From contig JANRKF010000001.1 of NCBI GenBank assembly GCA_033763575.1, positions 1 to 42,086 of the forward strand: a stretch of DNA of 42,086 nt, in the 5' to 3' direction. Position 1 is the first letter of the stretch. Each line of letters begins with the position of its first letter. Source of the stretch: JANRKF01 sp033763575 (GTDB lineage: Bacteria; Pseudomonadota; Alphaproteobacteria; Rickettsiales; SXRF01). The notes below the pieces were generated by a model. It was not told the origin of the DNA. It was given only the letters and a program-made list of their open reading frames with translations, and did no database searches. Made by a program: the position numbers and the translations under genes. Shown here piece after piece: positions 16,186 through 23,612 of the stretch.

Positions 16186-17529
16186 TTACTCCCCTCCCGC
16201 CGCCGCCGGAACGGATACGCCTTGCTCGCTGTATTGTTTCAATTTATTGCGCAGCGTGCGGATGGAAATGCCGAGGATATTGGCGGCGTGGGTGCGGTTG
16301 CCGAGGCAGTGCGACAGCGTGTCGAGGATCAGTTCCTGCTCGACGCTTTCGACGGTGCGGCCCACCAAGTTGGTTGTTGGTTGTTGGTTGCTGGTTGATG
16401 GTGAAGAAGACGTGGCGGCAGGTTCGGCAGGCGCGCCCTGCAGCAGGATGGCATCCGGCTCGATAGCGTCGCCGGCCGCGAGCAGCACGGTGCGGTGCAT
16501 CGTATTTTCCAGCTCGCGCACATTGCCCGGCCAGCTGTAATTTTTCAGTTTGGCCAGCGACGCCTCCGATAGTTTGCGCACGGCGATGCCATTGGCCTTG
16601 GAATATTTCTCGATGAAATGCCTGGCCAGCGGTTCGACATCTTCGGGGCGGTCGCGCAGGGACGGCATCACCAGGTTAATCACGTTCAGGCGGAAATAGA
16701 GATCTTCGCGGAACGATCCTTTTTTTACTTCCTCCTGCAGGTTGCGGTTGCTGGTTGCGAGCACGCGGATATTCACTTTCACCGGCTTGGAGCCGCCGAT
16801 GCGGTCGACCTCGCGTTCCTGCAATACACGCAGCAATTTCGCTTGCAGGCGCATGTCCATTTCAGAAATTTCATCGAGAAGGATAGTGCCGCCTTCGGCC
16901 TCCTCGAACTTGCCGATACGCCGGGCCGAAGCGCCGGTGAAGGCGCCTTTTTCATAGCCGAATAATTCCGATTCCAGCAGGTTTTCCGGGATTGCCGCGC
17001 AGTTGACCGAGATCATCTTATGCCCGCTGCGCTTGGATTTTTTATGGATATGGCGCGAGACCACTTCCTTGCCGGTGCCGGATTCACCGGTGATGAGGAC
17101 GCTGGCGTCAGAAGGTGCGATCTGGTCGGCGGTGGCGATCAGTTTTTCCATCGCCTTCGAGGCGTAGATGAAGGAATGCGCCTCCTCGGTGATCGCTTCG
17201 AGCACCGCAGCGATCAGTTCCTCGTTCGGCGGCAGCGGAATATATTCTTTCGCGCCGGACTTAATGGCTTTGACGGCGGCGTCCTTGTCCGCCTTGATGC
17301 CGCAGGCGATGACCGGGAGATTGAACCGTTCGCGCATCAGCATGGTCACGAGTTTTTCGATGTCCTCGCGCACTTCGATCATAATCAGGTCGGCGCCCTG
17401 GCCGCCGCGCAGTGCATCCATCGCCGCTTCGATATCGCCGACATGGGCCACGCGTGCGCCGCGGCTTTTGGCAATGCTGCTGGCGGTGCCGATCTGTCCG
17501 TAGAGTTCGCCGATTATTAAAAGTCGCAT
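16186..17529 (-). CDS. flbD: Sigma-54-dependent flagellar regulator FlbD
   Basis: FlbD activates class III flagellar genes and represses the early fliF operon in Caulobacter-type hierarchies. The 447-residue protein has a degenerate receiver (1-115), AAA+ domain with Walker A GESGTGKE, sigma-54 contact loop GAFTGA and Walker B GTILLDE, and a Fis-type HTH at the C-terminus (NRTHAANILGISIRTLRNKL). The usual phosphorylated Asp position carries Glu (E52). The linker before the HTH contains SNQQPTTN, encoded by heptamer repeats at 16370-16404. The only Shine-Dalgarno-like sequence (AAGGACT) comes from the adjacent palindromic element. Confidence 0.92.
   Translation of the reverse strand: MRLLIIGELYGQIGTASSIAKSRGARVAHVGDIEAAMDALRGGQGADLIMIEVREDIEKLVTMLMRERFNLPVIACGIKADKDAAVKAIKSGAKEYIPLPPNEELIAAVLEAITEEAHSFIYASKAMEKLIATADQIAPSDASVLITGESGTGKEVVSRHIHKKSKRSGHKMISVNCAAIPENLLESELFGYEKGAFTGASARRIGKFEEAEGGTILLDEISEMDMRLQAKLLRVLQEREVDRIGGSKPVKVNIRVLATSNRNLQEEVKKGSFREDLYFRLNVINLVMPSLRDRPEDVEPLARHFIEKYSKANGIAVRKLSEASLAKLKNYSWPGNVRELENTMHRTVLLAAGDAIEPDAILLQGAPAEPAATSSSPSTSNQQPTTNLVGRTVESVEQELILDTLSHCLGNRTHAANILGISIRTLRNKLKQYSEQGVSVPAAAGGE
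16370..16404. repeat. Heptamer tandem array in flbD coding sequence
   Basis: Five consecutive 7-bp units: TTGGTTG three times exactly, then CTGGTTG and ATGGTGA. On the coding strand they encode the SPSTSNQQPTTN linker. Only one arm is clear, so this may be half of a palindromic heptamer element like those at 17535, 18780, 26473, 35315 and 36417. Confidence 0.75.
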
Positions 17530-17534
17530 AATAA

Positions 17535-17611
17535 TGAGTCCTTAGTCGTTAGTCCTTGGTCGTTAGTGAAGCCGTTATACTAAAGACTAACGACTCATGA
17601 CTAACGACTTA
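17535..17611. repeat. Heptamer palindrome filling the fliN-flbD junction
   Basis: Left arm: five 7-bp units of type TTAGTC(C/G) or TTGGTCG (17535-17569). Right arm: ACTAAAG, ACTAACG, ACTCATG, ACTAACG and ACTTA (17579-17611), the inverted form. A 9-bp loop separates them. The fliN stop codon (17609-17611) is formed within the right arm. The left arm gives GGACTCA upstream of the flbD start. Confidence 0.85.
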
Positions 17612-17902
17612 CTGTTTATCACCCTTGATAATCTCGGTCATGGTCACGCCGATGCGGTCTTCGACCACGACGACCTCGCCGCGTGCGACCAGCCGGTTAT
17701 TCACAAAAATATCGATGGCCTCGCCGACTTTTTTATCCAGCTCGATCACCGCGCCGCGTCCGAGCTTCAAAAGCTGGTTTACCTGCATGTTGGTTTTGCC
17801 GAGCACGACCGTGACCTGCACGGGAATGTCATAGACATTCTCCAGGCTCAGGTTTTCGGCCGCCGCCTGGTCGACAAAACTCTGGTTGATATCGTCCGCC
17901 AT
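17609..17902 (-). CDS. fliN: Flagellar motor switch protein FliN
   Basis: FliN forms the lower C-ring of the motor switch and assists export through FliH. The 97-residue protein is a minimal FliN with a short N-terminal segment (1-20) and the SpoA/surface-presentation fold: YDIPVQVTVVLGKTNMQVNQ, then LLKLGRGAVIELDKKVGE and RGEVVVVEDRIGVTMTEII. GGAGAAG precedes ATG 17902. Its stop codon is supplied by the neighbouring heptamer palindrome. flbD follows 79 bp downstream in the same direction. Confidence 0.94.
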   Translation of the reverse strand: MADDINQSFVDQAAAENLSLENVYDIPVQVTVVLGKTNMQVNQLLKLGRGAVIELDKKVGEAIDIFVNNRLVARGEVVVVEDRIGVTMTEIIKGDKQ

Positions 17903-17964
17903 AACTCTTCTCCTCGTTCAATCCCATGACATGCTAACGGCGCCGCCACAGGATATATGTTAAT

Positions 17965-18780
17965 TCATTCAGGATCCTGTGTCTTTACGCCTGTCGCTGC
18001 ATCTGTTGTTGTATCCGTCGCCGCTTCGTTTTGCGCGGGCGGTTTGGCCGCCGCCTGCAATTGCTCATATTGTTTATCCGCCTCATGCCCGCTGGATGCT
18101 ACCATAGATGCGACCACCTGTTCAACCTGTTGCCACAGCGCATCGGTATCGCGCACCATCGCGCCGTTTTTCCATTCGATGCGGAAGTTCGGCGGCGCGA
18201 TATTCGGATCGCCGACCACGTTGATTTCCGAGGACATTTGCAGGGTTTTCGCTGCCGCCTGCATTTTATTCTCCAGCGTCTGCCGCATCGATTCGTTGAT
18301 GGTAATGACCAGTTTCGGCTCATGCACCATGGCAGATACGCAGCGCATTGCAATGGTTTCGACCAGTGCATAGGCGTTTTCGGCCAGCGCGTCGCCGGCG
18401 ATTTTCCTGGCGATGGTATGGGCGATTTGTGGGATTTGTTCGGCCTGCTGGCGTAATATATCGCGATAGATCGAAAAGAGCGGCGCATATTGCTCGGCGA
18501 AGTTGGCGACCGACTCGCTGAGCGATCGATCGATAACGGCCTGTTTGTTTTCCGCCTGTTTTTTACCTTCGACGATGCCGTCGATGAATCCCTTCTGATA
18601 GCCATCGCGTTCGGCGGCCTGCACTTCCTCTTCGGAAAAGGTAGGGGGGGGAGGAGGAGGCGGGGGGGCTGCCTCCTCCTTCTTTCTGCCCGTCGGCAGA
18701 AACGGTTTCGGCTTCGCGGTGGCGACAAATTCCACCTCGCTCGTGCCGAATTCTCTAAAACTGAATGGTGCTATGCTCAT
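17965..18780 (-). CDS. fliH: Flagellar assembly protein FliH (FlbE-like)
   Basis: FliH regulates the export ATPase FliI and links it to FliN. The 271-residue protein has a basic N-terminus, an uninterrupted run of eight prolines (about 39-46), a helical region with GYQKGFIDGIVEGKKQAE (GxxxG-type FliH pattern, about 61-78) and the C-terminal FliH/HrpE fold. The tail (about 250-271) is Thr/Ala-rich. The proline run is coded by runs of eight and seven G on the plus strand (18644-18651 and 18662-18668). Start ATG 18780 abuts a heptamer palindrome, which supplies the weak AAGGA upstream. Confidence 0.88.
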   Translation of the reverse strand: MSIAPFSFREFGTSEVEFVATAKPKPFLPTGRKKEEAAPPPPPPPPTFSEEEVQAAERDGYQKGFIDGIVEGKKQAENKQAVIDRSLSESVANFAEQYAPLFSIYRDILRQQAEQIPQIAHTIARKIAGDALAENAYALVETIAMRCVSAMVHEPKLVITINESMRQTLENKMQAAAKTLQMSSEINVVGDPNIAPPNFRIEWKNGAMVRDTDALWQQVEQVVASMVASSGHEADKQYEQLQAAAKPPAQNEAATDTTTDAATGVKTQDPE

Positions 18781-18895
18781 TAGTCTTTAGTCCTTGGTCT
18801 TTGGTCTTTAGTCTTTGGTTCTTACTTCTTAGTCTTTGGTTTTTGGTCTTACTATGTCGTTTAACTCACGACCAAAGACCAGCGACCAAAGACTA
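18780..18895. repeat. Heptamer palindrome filling the fliG-fliH junction
   Basis: Ten consecutive 7-bp units run from 18780 to 18849, mostly TTAGTC(T/C) and TTGGTCT with two degenerate copies. After a ~20-bp centre, an inverted arm of four units (CGACCAA, AGACCAG, CGACCAA, AGACTAA type, about 18869-18897) follows. The element starts at the last base of the fliH start codon complement, and its far arm forms the fliG stop codon (18893-18895), so it fills the whole junction. Confidence 0.88.
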
Positions 18896-19915
18896 ATAAA
18901 TCAATTGTTCTTCTTCGGAATCGCCGGCAATCACGATCTCGCCTTTGCCTGCGAGGTCTTTGGCGATGCCGACGATATACATCTGCGCCTCGTCCACGTC
19001 CTTGATGCGCACCGGGCCGAGGCTCGCCATATCTTCCTGCAAAATCTTGGCGGCGCGTTCCGACATGTTGCCGATGAACAGTTTTTTGATGACTTCCGAG
19101 GCGCCTTTCATGGCGATGGTGAGCTTTTGTTTGTCGAGGCCGCGCATGAGCGTCTGGATGCCTGCCGCATCGATTTTTTTCAAATCTTCGAAGGTGAACA
19201 TCAGCGCCCGCACGCGTTCGGCGGATTCGACGCTGCGCTCTTCGAGCTTGCCGATGAATTTGCTTTCGGTGTTGCGGTCGAAATTGTTGAAGATCTCGGC
19301 GAGGAGTTCATGGGAATCGCGGGTCTGGCGTTTGGCCAGGGTGCTCATGAATTCCATGCGCAATGTTTTTTCGATGCCTTCCATCACTTCTTTTTTCACC
19401 GTTTCCATCGAGATCATCCGCATGATGACCTCCATCGACAAATCTTCCGGCAGGTTCATGATGACGCGGGCGGCATGGTCGGCGCGGATTTTGGTCAGCA
19501 CCACCGCGATCGTCTGCGGATATTCGTTTTTCAGGAAATTGGCGAGCACTTCCTCATTCACGTTGCCGAGCTTGTCCCAGGTGGTGCGTCCGGCCGGGCC
19601 GCGGATTTCTTCCATGATCGAATCGACGCGGCCTTTGCCGAGCGCTTTCACCAGCAACCGTTCGGTGGAGTCGTAGTTGCCGACCAGCGCGCCGCTTGCC
19701 GAGACCTGCTCGTTGAATTCGAGGAACAGTTTTTCGGCGGTGTCGGAGGGAACCTGGCCAAGGCTCGACATGATATTGGAGATTTCGCGGATCTCATCCT
19801 CTTCCATCATGGAAAAAAGTTTCACCGCCGCTTCCTCGCCGAGCGCCATCAGGAAGATGGCTGCTTTCTGCGCGCCGCTGACCTTGCCTTTTTCTTCTTT
19901 TTTCGGGGCTGCCAT
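18893..19915 (-). CDS. fliG: Flagellar motor switch protein FliG
   Basis: FliG is the C-ring rotor protein that contacts the stator and FliF. The 340-residue protein has N-terminal (FliF-binding), middle and C-terminal (torque) domains. The middle-domain EHPQ motif reads EYPQ here (in NEYPQTIAVVLTKI). The C-terminal charged helix includes RVRALMFTFEDLKKID. AGGAGCAGG precedes ATG 19915. It starts 9 bp after fliF. Its stop codon lies within the TTAGTCT heptamer element. The C-terminus (EEEQLIY) looks complete. Confidence 0.95.
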   Translation of the reverse strand: MAAPKKEEKGKVSGAQKAAIFLMALGEEAAVKLFSMMEEDEIREISNIMSSLGQVPSDTAEKLFLEFNEQVSASGALVGNYDSTERLLVKALGKGRVDSIMEEIRGPAGRTTWDKLGNVNEEVLANFLKNEYPQTIAVVLTKIRADHAARVIMNLPEDLSMEVIMRMISMETVKKEVMEGIEKTLRMEFMSTLAKRQTRDSHELLAEIFNNFDRNTESKFIGKLEERSVESAERVRALMFTFEDLKKIDAAGIQTLMRGLDKQKLTIAMKGASEVIKKLFIGNMSERAAKILQEDMASLGPVRIKDVDEAQMYIVGIAKDLAGKGEIVIAGDSEEEQLIY

Positions 19916-19924
19916 AACCTGCTC

Positions 19925-21565
19925 CTAGCTAGCTTTTGTGAGCCACTGGCGGATGACGCCCATGGTTTCTTCGGGATATTTATCGACGATTTCACTGACC
20001 TTGCGCATGGATGAAGATTTCATGCCGCCTTTGACATTGGCGACATCGATCAGCGAATCGGCTTCATCCTCTATGTCGCCACCCATGCCGCCGCCACCTC
20101 CGCCTCCGCTAAGCCGTGCCATGCTGGCGTTTTCCAGCGCCGCCAGTTCGTTGGCGCGGTCGGCGGTGACCTGCGCGCCTTTCATGATCTGGGTCACGGC
20201 CGGGCGAATCACCAGCACGATGGCAAGCACCGCTACGCCAGCGAAGATGAGCGTTTGCAGGATGCCCTGGATTTCGATTTTGAAGCGCTCGAAGAAGGAT
20301 TCTTCGGCCAGCTCGAACTTGTCTTGCGTGAAGCGCATATTGACCACTTCGATTTTATCGCCGCGTGCTTCGTCAAACCCGATGGAAGAGGCGACCAGCG
20401 ATTTGATTTTCGCCAGCTCATCGTCGGGCCGGGCGGAATATTCCGGATCGCCGCTGCCGCTTTGTTTATAGACGCCGTCGACCAATACGCCGACGCTGAT
20501 CTTATTGAGCTTGCCGCCCTCGCTCACCTGGTTTTGGGTGGTTTTGGAGATTTCAAAATTGGTGGTTTCATCCGCTTTTTCCACCGTGCGGTCGTTGCCG
20601 CCGCTTCCATCTCCGCCCGCGGCATTTTGCGGCAGGTTGTTCGCCGCGCTCACTGCGCCGCCACCGCTTTTTTCCATTTCTTTTTCTTTTTGCGAGTTGC
20701 TTTGCGTTGAGCGAGCGACCTGGCCTTCGGGATCGAATTTTTCCGAGTTGGTAACGATGCGGTCAAAATTAATGTCGGCGTTCACTGTAACGCGCACCTT
20801 GCCCGCGCCGATCACTTTCTCCAACAATTCTTCAAGATTCTGTTGAGTGCGCGTTTCATAGGAGACGCGGTATTCGAGCATGCTGTCGGCGGCGGCGTCG
20901 AGTCCGCCGTCGCCGTTGCCGCGTGCGAGCAGCCTGCCGTGATTGTCGATGACTGCGACTCTCGACGCTTCAAGCCCCGGCACCGCAGAGGCGATGAGAT
21001 GGGTGATCGCGGTGACTTCGCCGCGTTCCAGCGTTTTTCCGCCCGCCATCTTGACGGTGACCGACGCGCTGGGTTTATCTTTATCGCGGGTGAAGACTTC
21101 GCGTTTGGGCACCACCAGATGCACGCGTGCCGAGTCCATGCCGGAAATGGAAGCGATGGTGCGCGACAGCTCGCCTTCGAGGGCGCGCATCGCATTCACG
21201 TTCATCACGAAATTTGAGCTGCCGAAACTTTCCGGCTTGTCGAATATTTCATAGCCGACGATGGAGCCGTTGGAAGGAAGCCCTTGCCCGGCCATGTCCA
21301 TGCGCAGGCGCAGTGCTTTATCGGAGGGCACGGAAATCTGCGAGCCGTTGGCGCCGAGTTCATAGGCGATGCCGGCGCCTTCGAGTTGGGAGACGATTTT
21401 TTGGCTATCCTTGAGCGACAGGTCGCTATATAAAGGCACCATGCGGGCGACCGAGGTGCGGAATCCTAGCATCAGGAAGAAGGCCAGCATGATGATACCG
21501 GAAGCGGCGAGCACCGCGACTTTGGCGCCGCCCATCTGTTTGATTGTATCGTTCAGTGCTGCCAT
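19925..21565 (-). CDS. fliF: Flagellar MS-ring protein FliF
   Basis: FliF forms the MS ring in the inner membrane. The 546-residue protein has a first membrane helix (about 14-34), a periplasmic region with ring-building motifs (RMVPLYSDLSLKDSQKIVSQLEGAGI), a low-complexity loop (about 295-335) and a second membrane helix near 430-455. The cytoplasmic tail (about 455-546) binds FliG and holds a seven-Gly run. GGGGATGGG lies just upstream of ATG 21565. It is first gene of the minus-strand flagellar cluster; I found no clear sigma-54 or sigma-70 promoter in the ~235-bp upstream region. Confidence 0.95.
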   Translation of the reverse strand: MAALNDTIKQMGGAKVAVLAASGIIMLAFFLMLGFRTSVARMVPLYSDLSLKDSQKIVSQLEGAGIAYELGANGSQISVPSDKALRLRMDMAGQGLPSNGSIVGYEIFDKPESFGSSNFVMNVNAMRALEGELSRTIASISGMDSARVHLVVPKREVFTRDKDKPSASVTVKMAGGKTLERGEVTAITHLIASAVPGLEASRVAVIDNHGRLLARGNGDGGLDAAADSMLEYRVSYETRTQQNLEELLEKVIGAGKVRVTVNADINFDRIVTNSEKFDPEGQVARSTQSNSQKEKEMEKSGGGAVSAANNLPQNAAGGDGSGGNDRTVEKADETTNFEISKTTQNQVSEGGKLNKISVGVLVDGVYKQSGSGDPEYSARPDDELAKIKSLVASSIGFDEARGDKIEVVNMRFTQDKFELAEESFFERFKIEIQGILQTLIFAGVAVLAIVLVIRPAVTQIMKGAQVTADRANELAALENASMARLSGGGGGGGMGGDIEDEADSLIDVANVKGGMKSSSMRKVSEIVDKYPEETMGVIRQWLTKAS

Positions 21566-21704
21566 AACCCATCCCCGTTTTTCGTTTCTTAAGACCCATC
21601 ATAACCGCCAAAGATTGACGATTTATTAAAAGCAGGAATTTTTTTCCTACATTGCGTATAAGCCATACATGTTGTGGTCTCACAAGAGGGGGAAATCACT
21701 TTCT

Positions 21705-21745
21705 TGTGGATAAGCAAAAAATATCTGTGGATAGCTTGTGGGTAA
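21705..21745. promoter_or_regulatory. Cluster of three DnaA-box-like 9-mers
   Basis: TGTGGATAA (21705-21713) is an exact DnaA box (complement TTATCCACA). TGTGGATAG (21726-21734) and TGTGGGTAA (21737-21745) each differ by one base. All three point the same way. They lie in the AT-rich gap between the divergent fliF and prepilin genes. They could tie transcription of either gene to the replication cycle, or be chance. Confidence 0.5.
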
Positions 21746-21761
21746 GTTCGTGCTCGTCTGT

Positions 21762-21776
21762 TTAGATGAGTTTTAA
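21762..21776. promoter_or_regulatory. Near-consensus CtrA-type box upstream of the prepilin gene
   Basis: TTAG-N7-TTAA differs by one base from the CtrA consensus TTAA-N7-TTAA. It lies 26 bp before ATG 21802, with a possible -10 (TATGAT, 21788-21793). The spacing to that -10 is shorter than usual for CtrA-activated promoters, so confidence is low. Confidence 0.35.
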
Positions 21777-21801
21777 TTGTTCCATGGTATGATGCATCGA
21801 T

Positions 21802-22545
21802 ATGAGAAGGTCCGGATTCACACTTATAGAGCTTTCGATTGTGCTGGTAATCATCGGATTGCTGGTGGCAGGGGTGCTTGTCGGCAAAGAGCTGGTGGGT
21901 GCGGCGGAGCTACGGAAAGTTAGCAGCACGATAGAGGGATTTGAAACTGCTATTTTTACATTCCGCGTGAAGTATAATTGTCTGCCCGGCGATTGCACCA
22001 ATGCGACCAGCTTCATGGACGTAGCGCAAAACGGCAATGGTGACGGAAGAATCGGCAATACGACGGACGGTTCTACTGATCCTGCCTTCCACTATGAAAC
22101 ATTCCTTATCTGGCGCATGCTGGCATTGGCGCGCTTTATTCCGGGTGATTACACCGGGGTTTCCGGCCCTGCGGGCAGCAAGGATTGCGTGCTTGGCATA
22201 TCCTGTCCCCAGGCTCCGAGGGGCGGCGGTTTCAGCCTGACCTACTACTGGAACAGCGCGGGCGACGCTGATAATTTTCCTGTTAATCCCGGCCAGTTGA
22301 TATCGTACGCGAGAAGGCTGGACATCAATGGCAATTTAAACTCGCCGGTGCTTTCGCCCAGCGATGCACTGAGTATTGACAGGAAATTAGATGATTCAAT
22401 GCCAGGCACCGGACGGGTTATCGCTCGACCACCCGGGGCGCTGCAACCGGACTGCACGACATCCGCCGATCCGGCGACGTCGCTTTATAATGTCGCCTAT
22501 ACCGATGCGGCCTGTGGTCTGCTATTTTACAAGCGCTATAACTAA
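21802..22545 (+). CDS. Prepilin-type N-methylation protein (type IV pilin or pseudopilin-like)
   Basis: The 247-residue protein begins with a class III signal: MRRSG cleaved before FTLIELSIVLVIIGLLVAGV, with Glu at mature position 5. The hydrophobic helix anchors the protein and would pack into a pilus or pseudopilus. The remaining ~220 residues are a secreted domain with paired cysteines (NCLPGDC, DCVLGISC and a C-terminal pair). No other pilus or type II secretion gene is nearby. Which filament it joins is unknown. Its stop codon overlaps the left copy of the direct repeat that brackets vapBC. Confidence 0.8.
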   Translation: MRRSGFTLIELSIVLVIIGLLVAGVLVGKELVGAAELRKVSSTIEGFETAIFTFRVKYNCLPGDCTNATSFMDVAQNGNGDGRIGNTTDGSTDPAFHYETFLIWRMLALARFIPGDYTGVSGPAGSKDCVLGISCPQAPRGGGFSLTYYWNSAGDADNFPVNPGQLISYARRLDINGNLNSPVLSPSDALSIDRKLDDSMPGTGRVIARPPGALQPDCTTSADPATSLYNVAYTDAACGLLFYKRYN

Positions 22546-22573
22546 GCCGCTTCTTTGCTCGCGCTTAAAATGA
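22544..22573. repeat. Direct repeat, left copy (fragment of the marR 3' end)
   Basis: These 30 bp match 23246-23275 at 29 of 30 positions (A versus G at the 25th base). The right copy is the last codons of marR. The left copy is non-coding for marR and overlaps the prepilin stop. The two lie 702 bp apart in the same orientation and enclose the vapBC module. Confidence 0.85.
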
Positions 22574-22586
22574 ATGTCCACATGCC

Positions 22587-22973
22587 CTAATATTGCACCA
22601 GTTTTAATCCGCAATATTTCGCATAATGTTTGAAGTCTTCGTCACGGGTCAGCAGCGGCACGGCGTGATCGATGCAGGATTGAGCGATGAGGGCGTCGCC
22701 GAGTTTTGCTTTAAGTTTTTTTTGTAATATCTTTTTGCGAAGGAGTCCCGCGCGCTGCCAATAACCTTCATCCGTCTCCAGCAGGTTGATGTTGCGTAGA
22801 TATTCGTAATTCTTAGATTGGTCTTCTCTGGGGTTGCTCAATATTTCTGCGAGCACCACCGGTGGAAGCATCACGTCATCTGCGGCCAAAGCATCTTCGA
22901 GCATGGCGAGATAGGGCGCTTTTTTGCCTTGCTGGAGGTCAATCAGCACCGAGGAATCTACGGCGATAATCAA
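22587..22973 (-). CDS. vapC: VapC-like PIN-domain ribonuclease toxin
   Basis: VapC toxins are Mg-dependent endoribonucleases, usually cutting tRNA. The 128-residue protein is of normal length. The PIN acidic residues are visible: D6 (IIAVDSSVLID), E43 (LAEIL), D93 (KLGDALIA) and D111/D113 (LTRDEDF). ATG 22973 overlaps the antitoxin stop (ATGA), so translation is coupled to vapB. The module is flanked by a ~30-bp direct repeat, suggesting mobile acquisition. Confidence 0.9.
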   Translation of the reverse strand: MIIAVDSSVLIDLQQGKKAPYLAMLEDALAADDVMLPPVVLAEILSNPREDQSKNYEYLRNINLLETDEGYWQRAGLLRKKILQKKLKAKLGDALIAQSCIDHAVPLLTRDEDFKHYAKYCGLKLVQY

Positions 22974-23197
22974 TCGCGTAATGCCTTCATCTGTTCATAG
23001 GTCAGCGAAAATTTAACCTTACCCTTAAGCGCCAGAAGTTCCTGACAGGCAAGGTGATGAGCATAGCGCTTGAGGGCCTCGCGAATGGTTTCCGTGAGGC
23101 TTTTTTCGCTACCAAGCATCGCCATGTCGATCAATGAGGCGGGGAGGTTGATGGTGATTTTGCGGATTTCGTCGTGATCGCGATGCGTGGTTTTCAT
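22970..23197 (-). CDS. vapB: VapB-like antitoxin
   Basis: This 75-residue antitoxin neutralises the adjacent PIN toxin and represses the operon. The N-terminal half (about 10-45: IRKITINLPASLIDMAML then SLTETIREALKRYA) fits a ribbon-helix-helix DNA-binding fold; the C-terminal half would wrap the toxin. Start ATG 23197 is chosen over an upstream frame extension because GGAGAATCCC precedes it and because the upstream region is the operator. The stop overlaps the vapC start by 4 bp. Confidence 0.82.
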   Translation of the reverse strand: MKTTHRDHDEIRKITINLPASLIDMAMLGSEKSLTETIREALKRYAHHLACQELLALKGKVKFSLTYEQMKALRD

Positions 23198-23207
23198 GGG
23201 ATTCTCC

Positions 23208-23230
23208 AGTATGGTTAAATATACCATACT
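23208..23230 (-). promoter_or_regulatory. Operator palindrome upstream of vapBC
   Basis: AGTATGGT (23208-23215) and ACCATACT (23223-23230) form a perfect 8-bp inverted repeat with a 7-bp AT-only spacer, 10 bp before the vapB start. This is the expected place and form for antitoxin autoregulation. The AT-rich centre on the minus strand could contain the -10. Confidence 0.7.
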
Positions 23231-23243
23231 CTTATGCCATACG

Positions 23244-23612
23244 TCAAGCCGCTTCTTTGCTCGCGCTTAGAATGATATCGGCGAATTCGCTGAGATACAC
23301 CGAGCCTTTGACCGTGCGTTGCAGCAGCACGTTGCGCTTGTCGCCGCGGTCGCGGATGCGTTTGACCAGCTTGGCTTTTTCCAGCGCATCGACGGCGCGG
23401 CAGATGGCTGGTTTGGAAATCATCAACTCGTCGGCGATGGTTTTGATGCTGTGCGCGCCGGGCATGAGATAAACATTCAGAAGCACGGCGGTTTGCCGTG
23501 CCGATAAATCCACCGGCATTTGCTTGAGCGCGCTCGCGGTCACGCCATGCCAGAAAGACAATGCACGGATGGTGCGGTTGTTTCCGATTTTTTCCACTTT
23601 ATCTTTTACCAT
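23244..23612 (-). CDS. MarR-family winged-helix regulator
   Basis: The 122-residue protein fits a short MarR-type winged helix. The core runs from LSARQTAVLLNVYLMPGAHS through the recognition region ISKPAICRAVDALEKAKLV to the wing RIRDRGDKRNVLLQRT. Effector and targets are unknown. It overlaps the end of pepA by 14 bp and is probably co-transcribed with it. The last codons (SASKEAA) form the right copy of the direct repeat flanking vapBC, so the gene end may have been rebuilt during that insertion. Confidence 0.85.
   Translation of the reverse strand: MVKDKVEKIGNNRTIRALSFWHGVTASALKQMPVDLSARQTAVLLNVYLMPGAHSIKTIADELMISKPAICRAVDALEKAKLVKRIRDRGDKRNVLLQRTVKGSVYLSEFADIILSASKEAA
23246..23275. repeat. 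Direct repeat, right copy (marR 3' end)
   Basis: These 30 bp form the C-terminal codons of marR and are duplicated at 22544-22573 with one mismatch. See the left copy. Duplication of a gene's 3' end around an accessory module is a usual footprint of site-specific integration or of template-switch insertion. Confidence 0.85.

Noticed and set aside
18780..18897. CRISPR array
   Set aside because: Units are 7 bp, contiguous and in inverted arms; there are no spacers and no cas genes.
18836..20014. Plus-strand open frame of about 390 codons opposite fliG
   Set aside because: His/Phe/Asp-rich translation without family character; it mirrors the codons of fliG, which is clearly real.
21705..21745. 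Chromosomal origin of replication
   Set aside because: Three boxes alone are not enough; there is no dnaA, dnaN, hemE or parAB neighbourhood, so only a regulatory or titration role is proposed.
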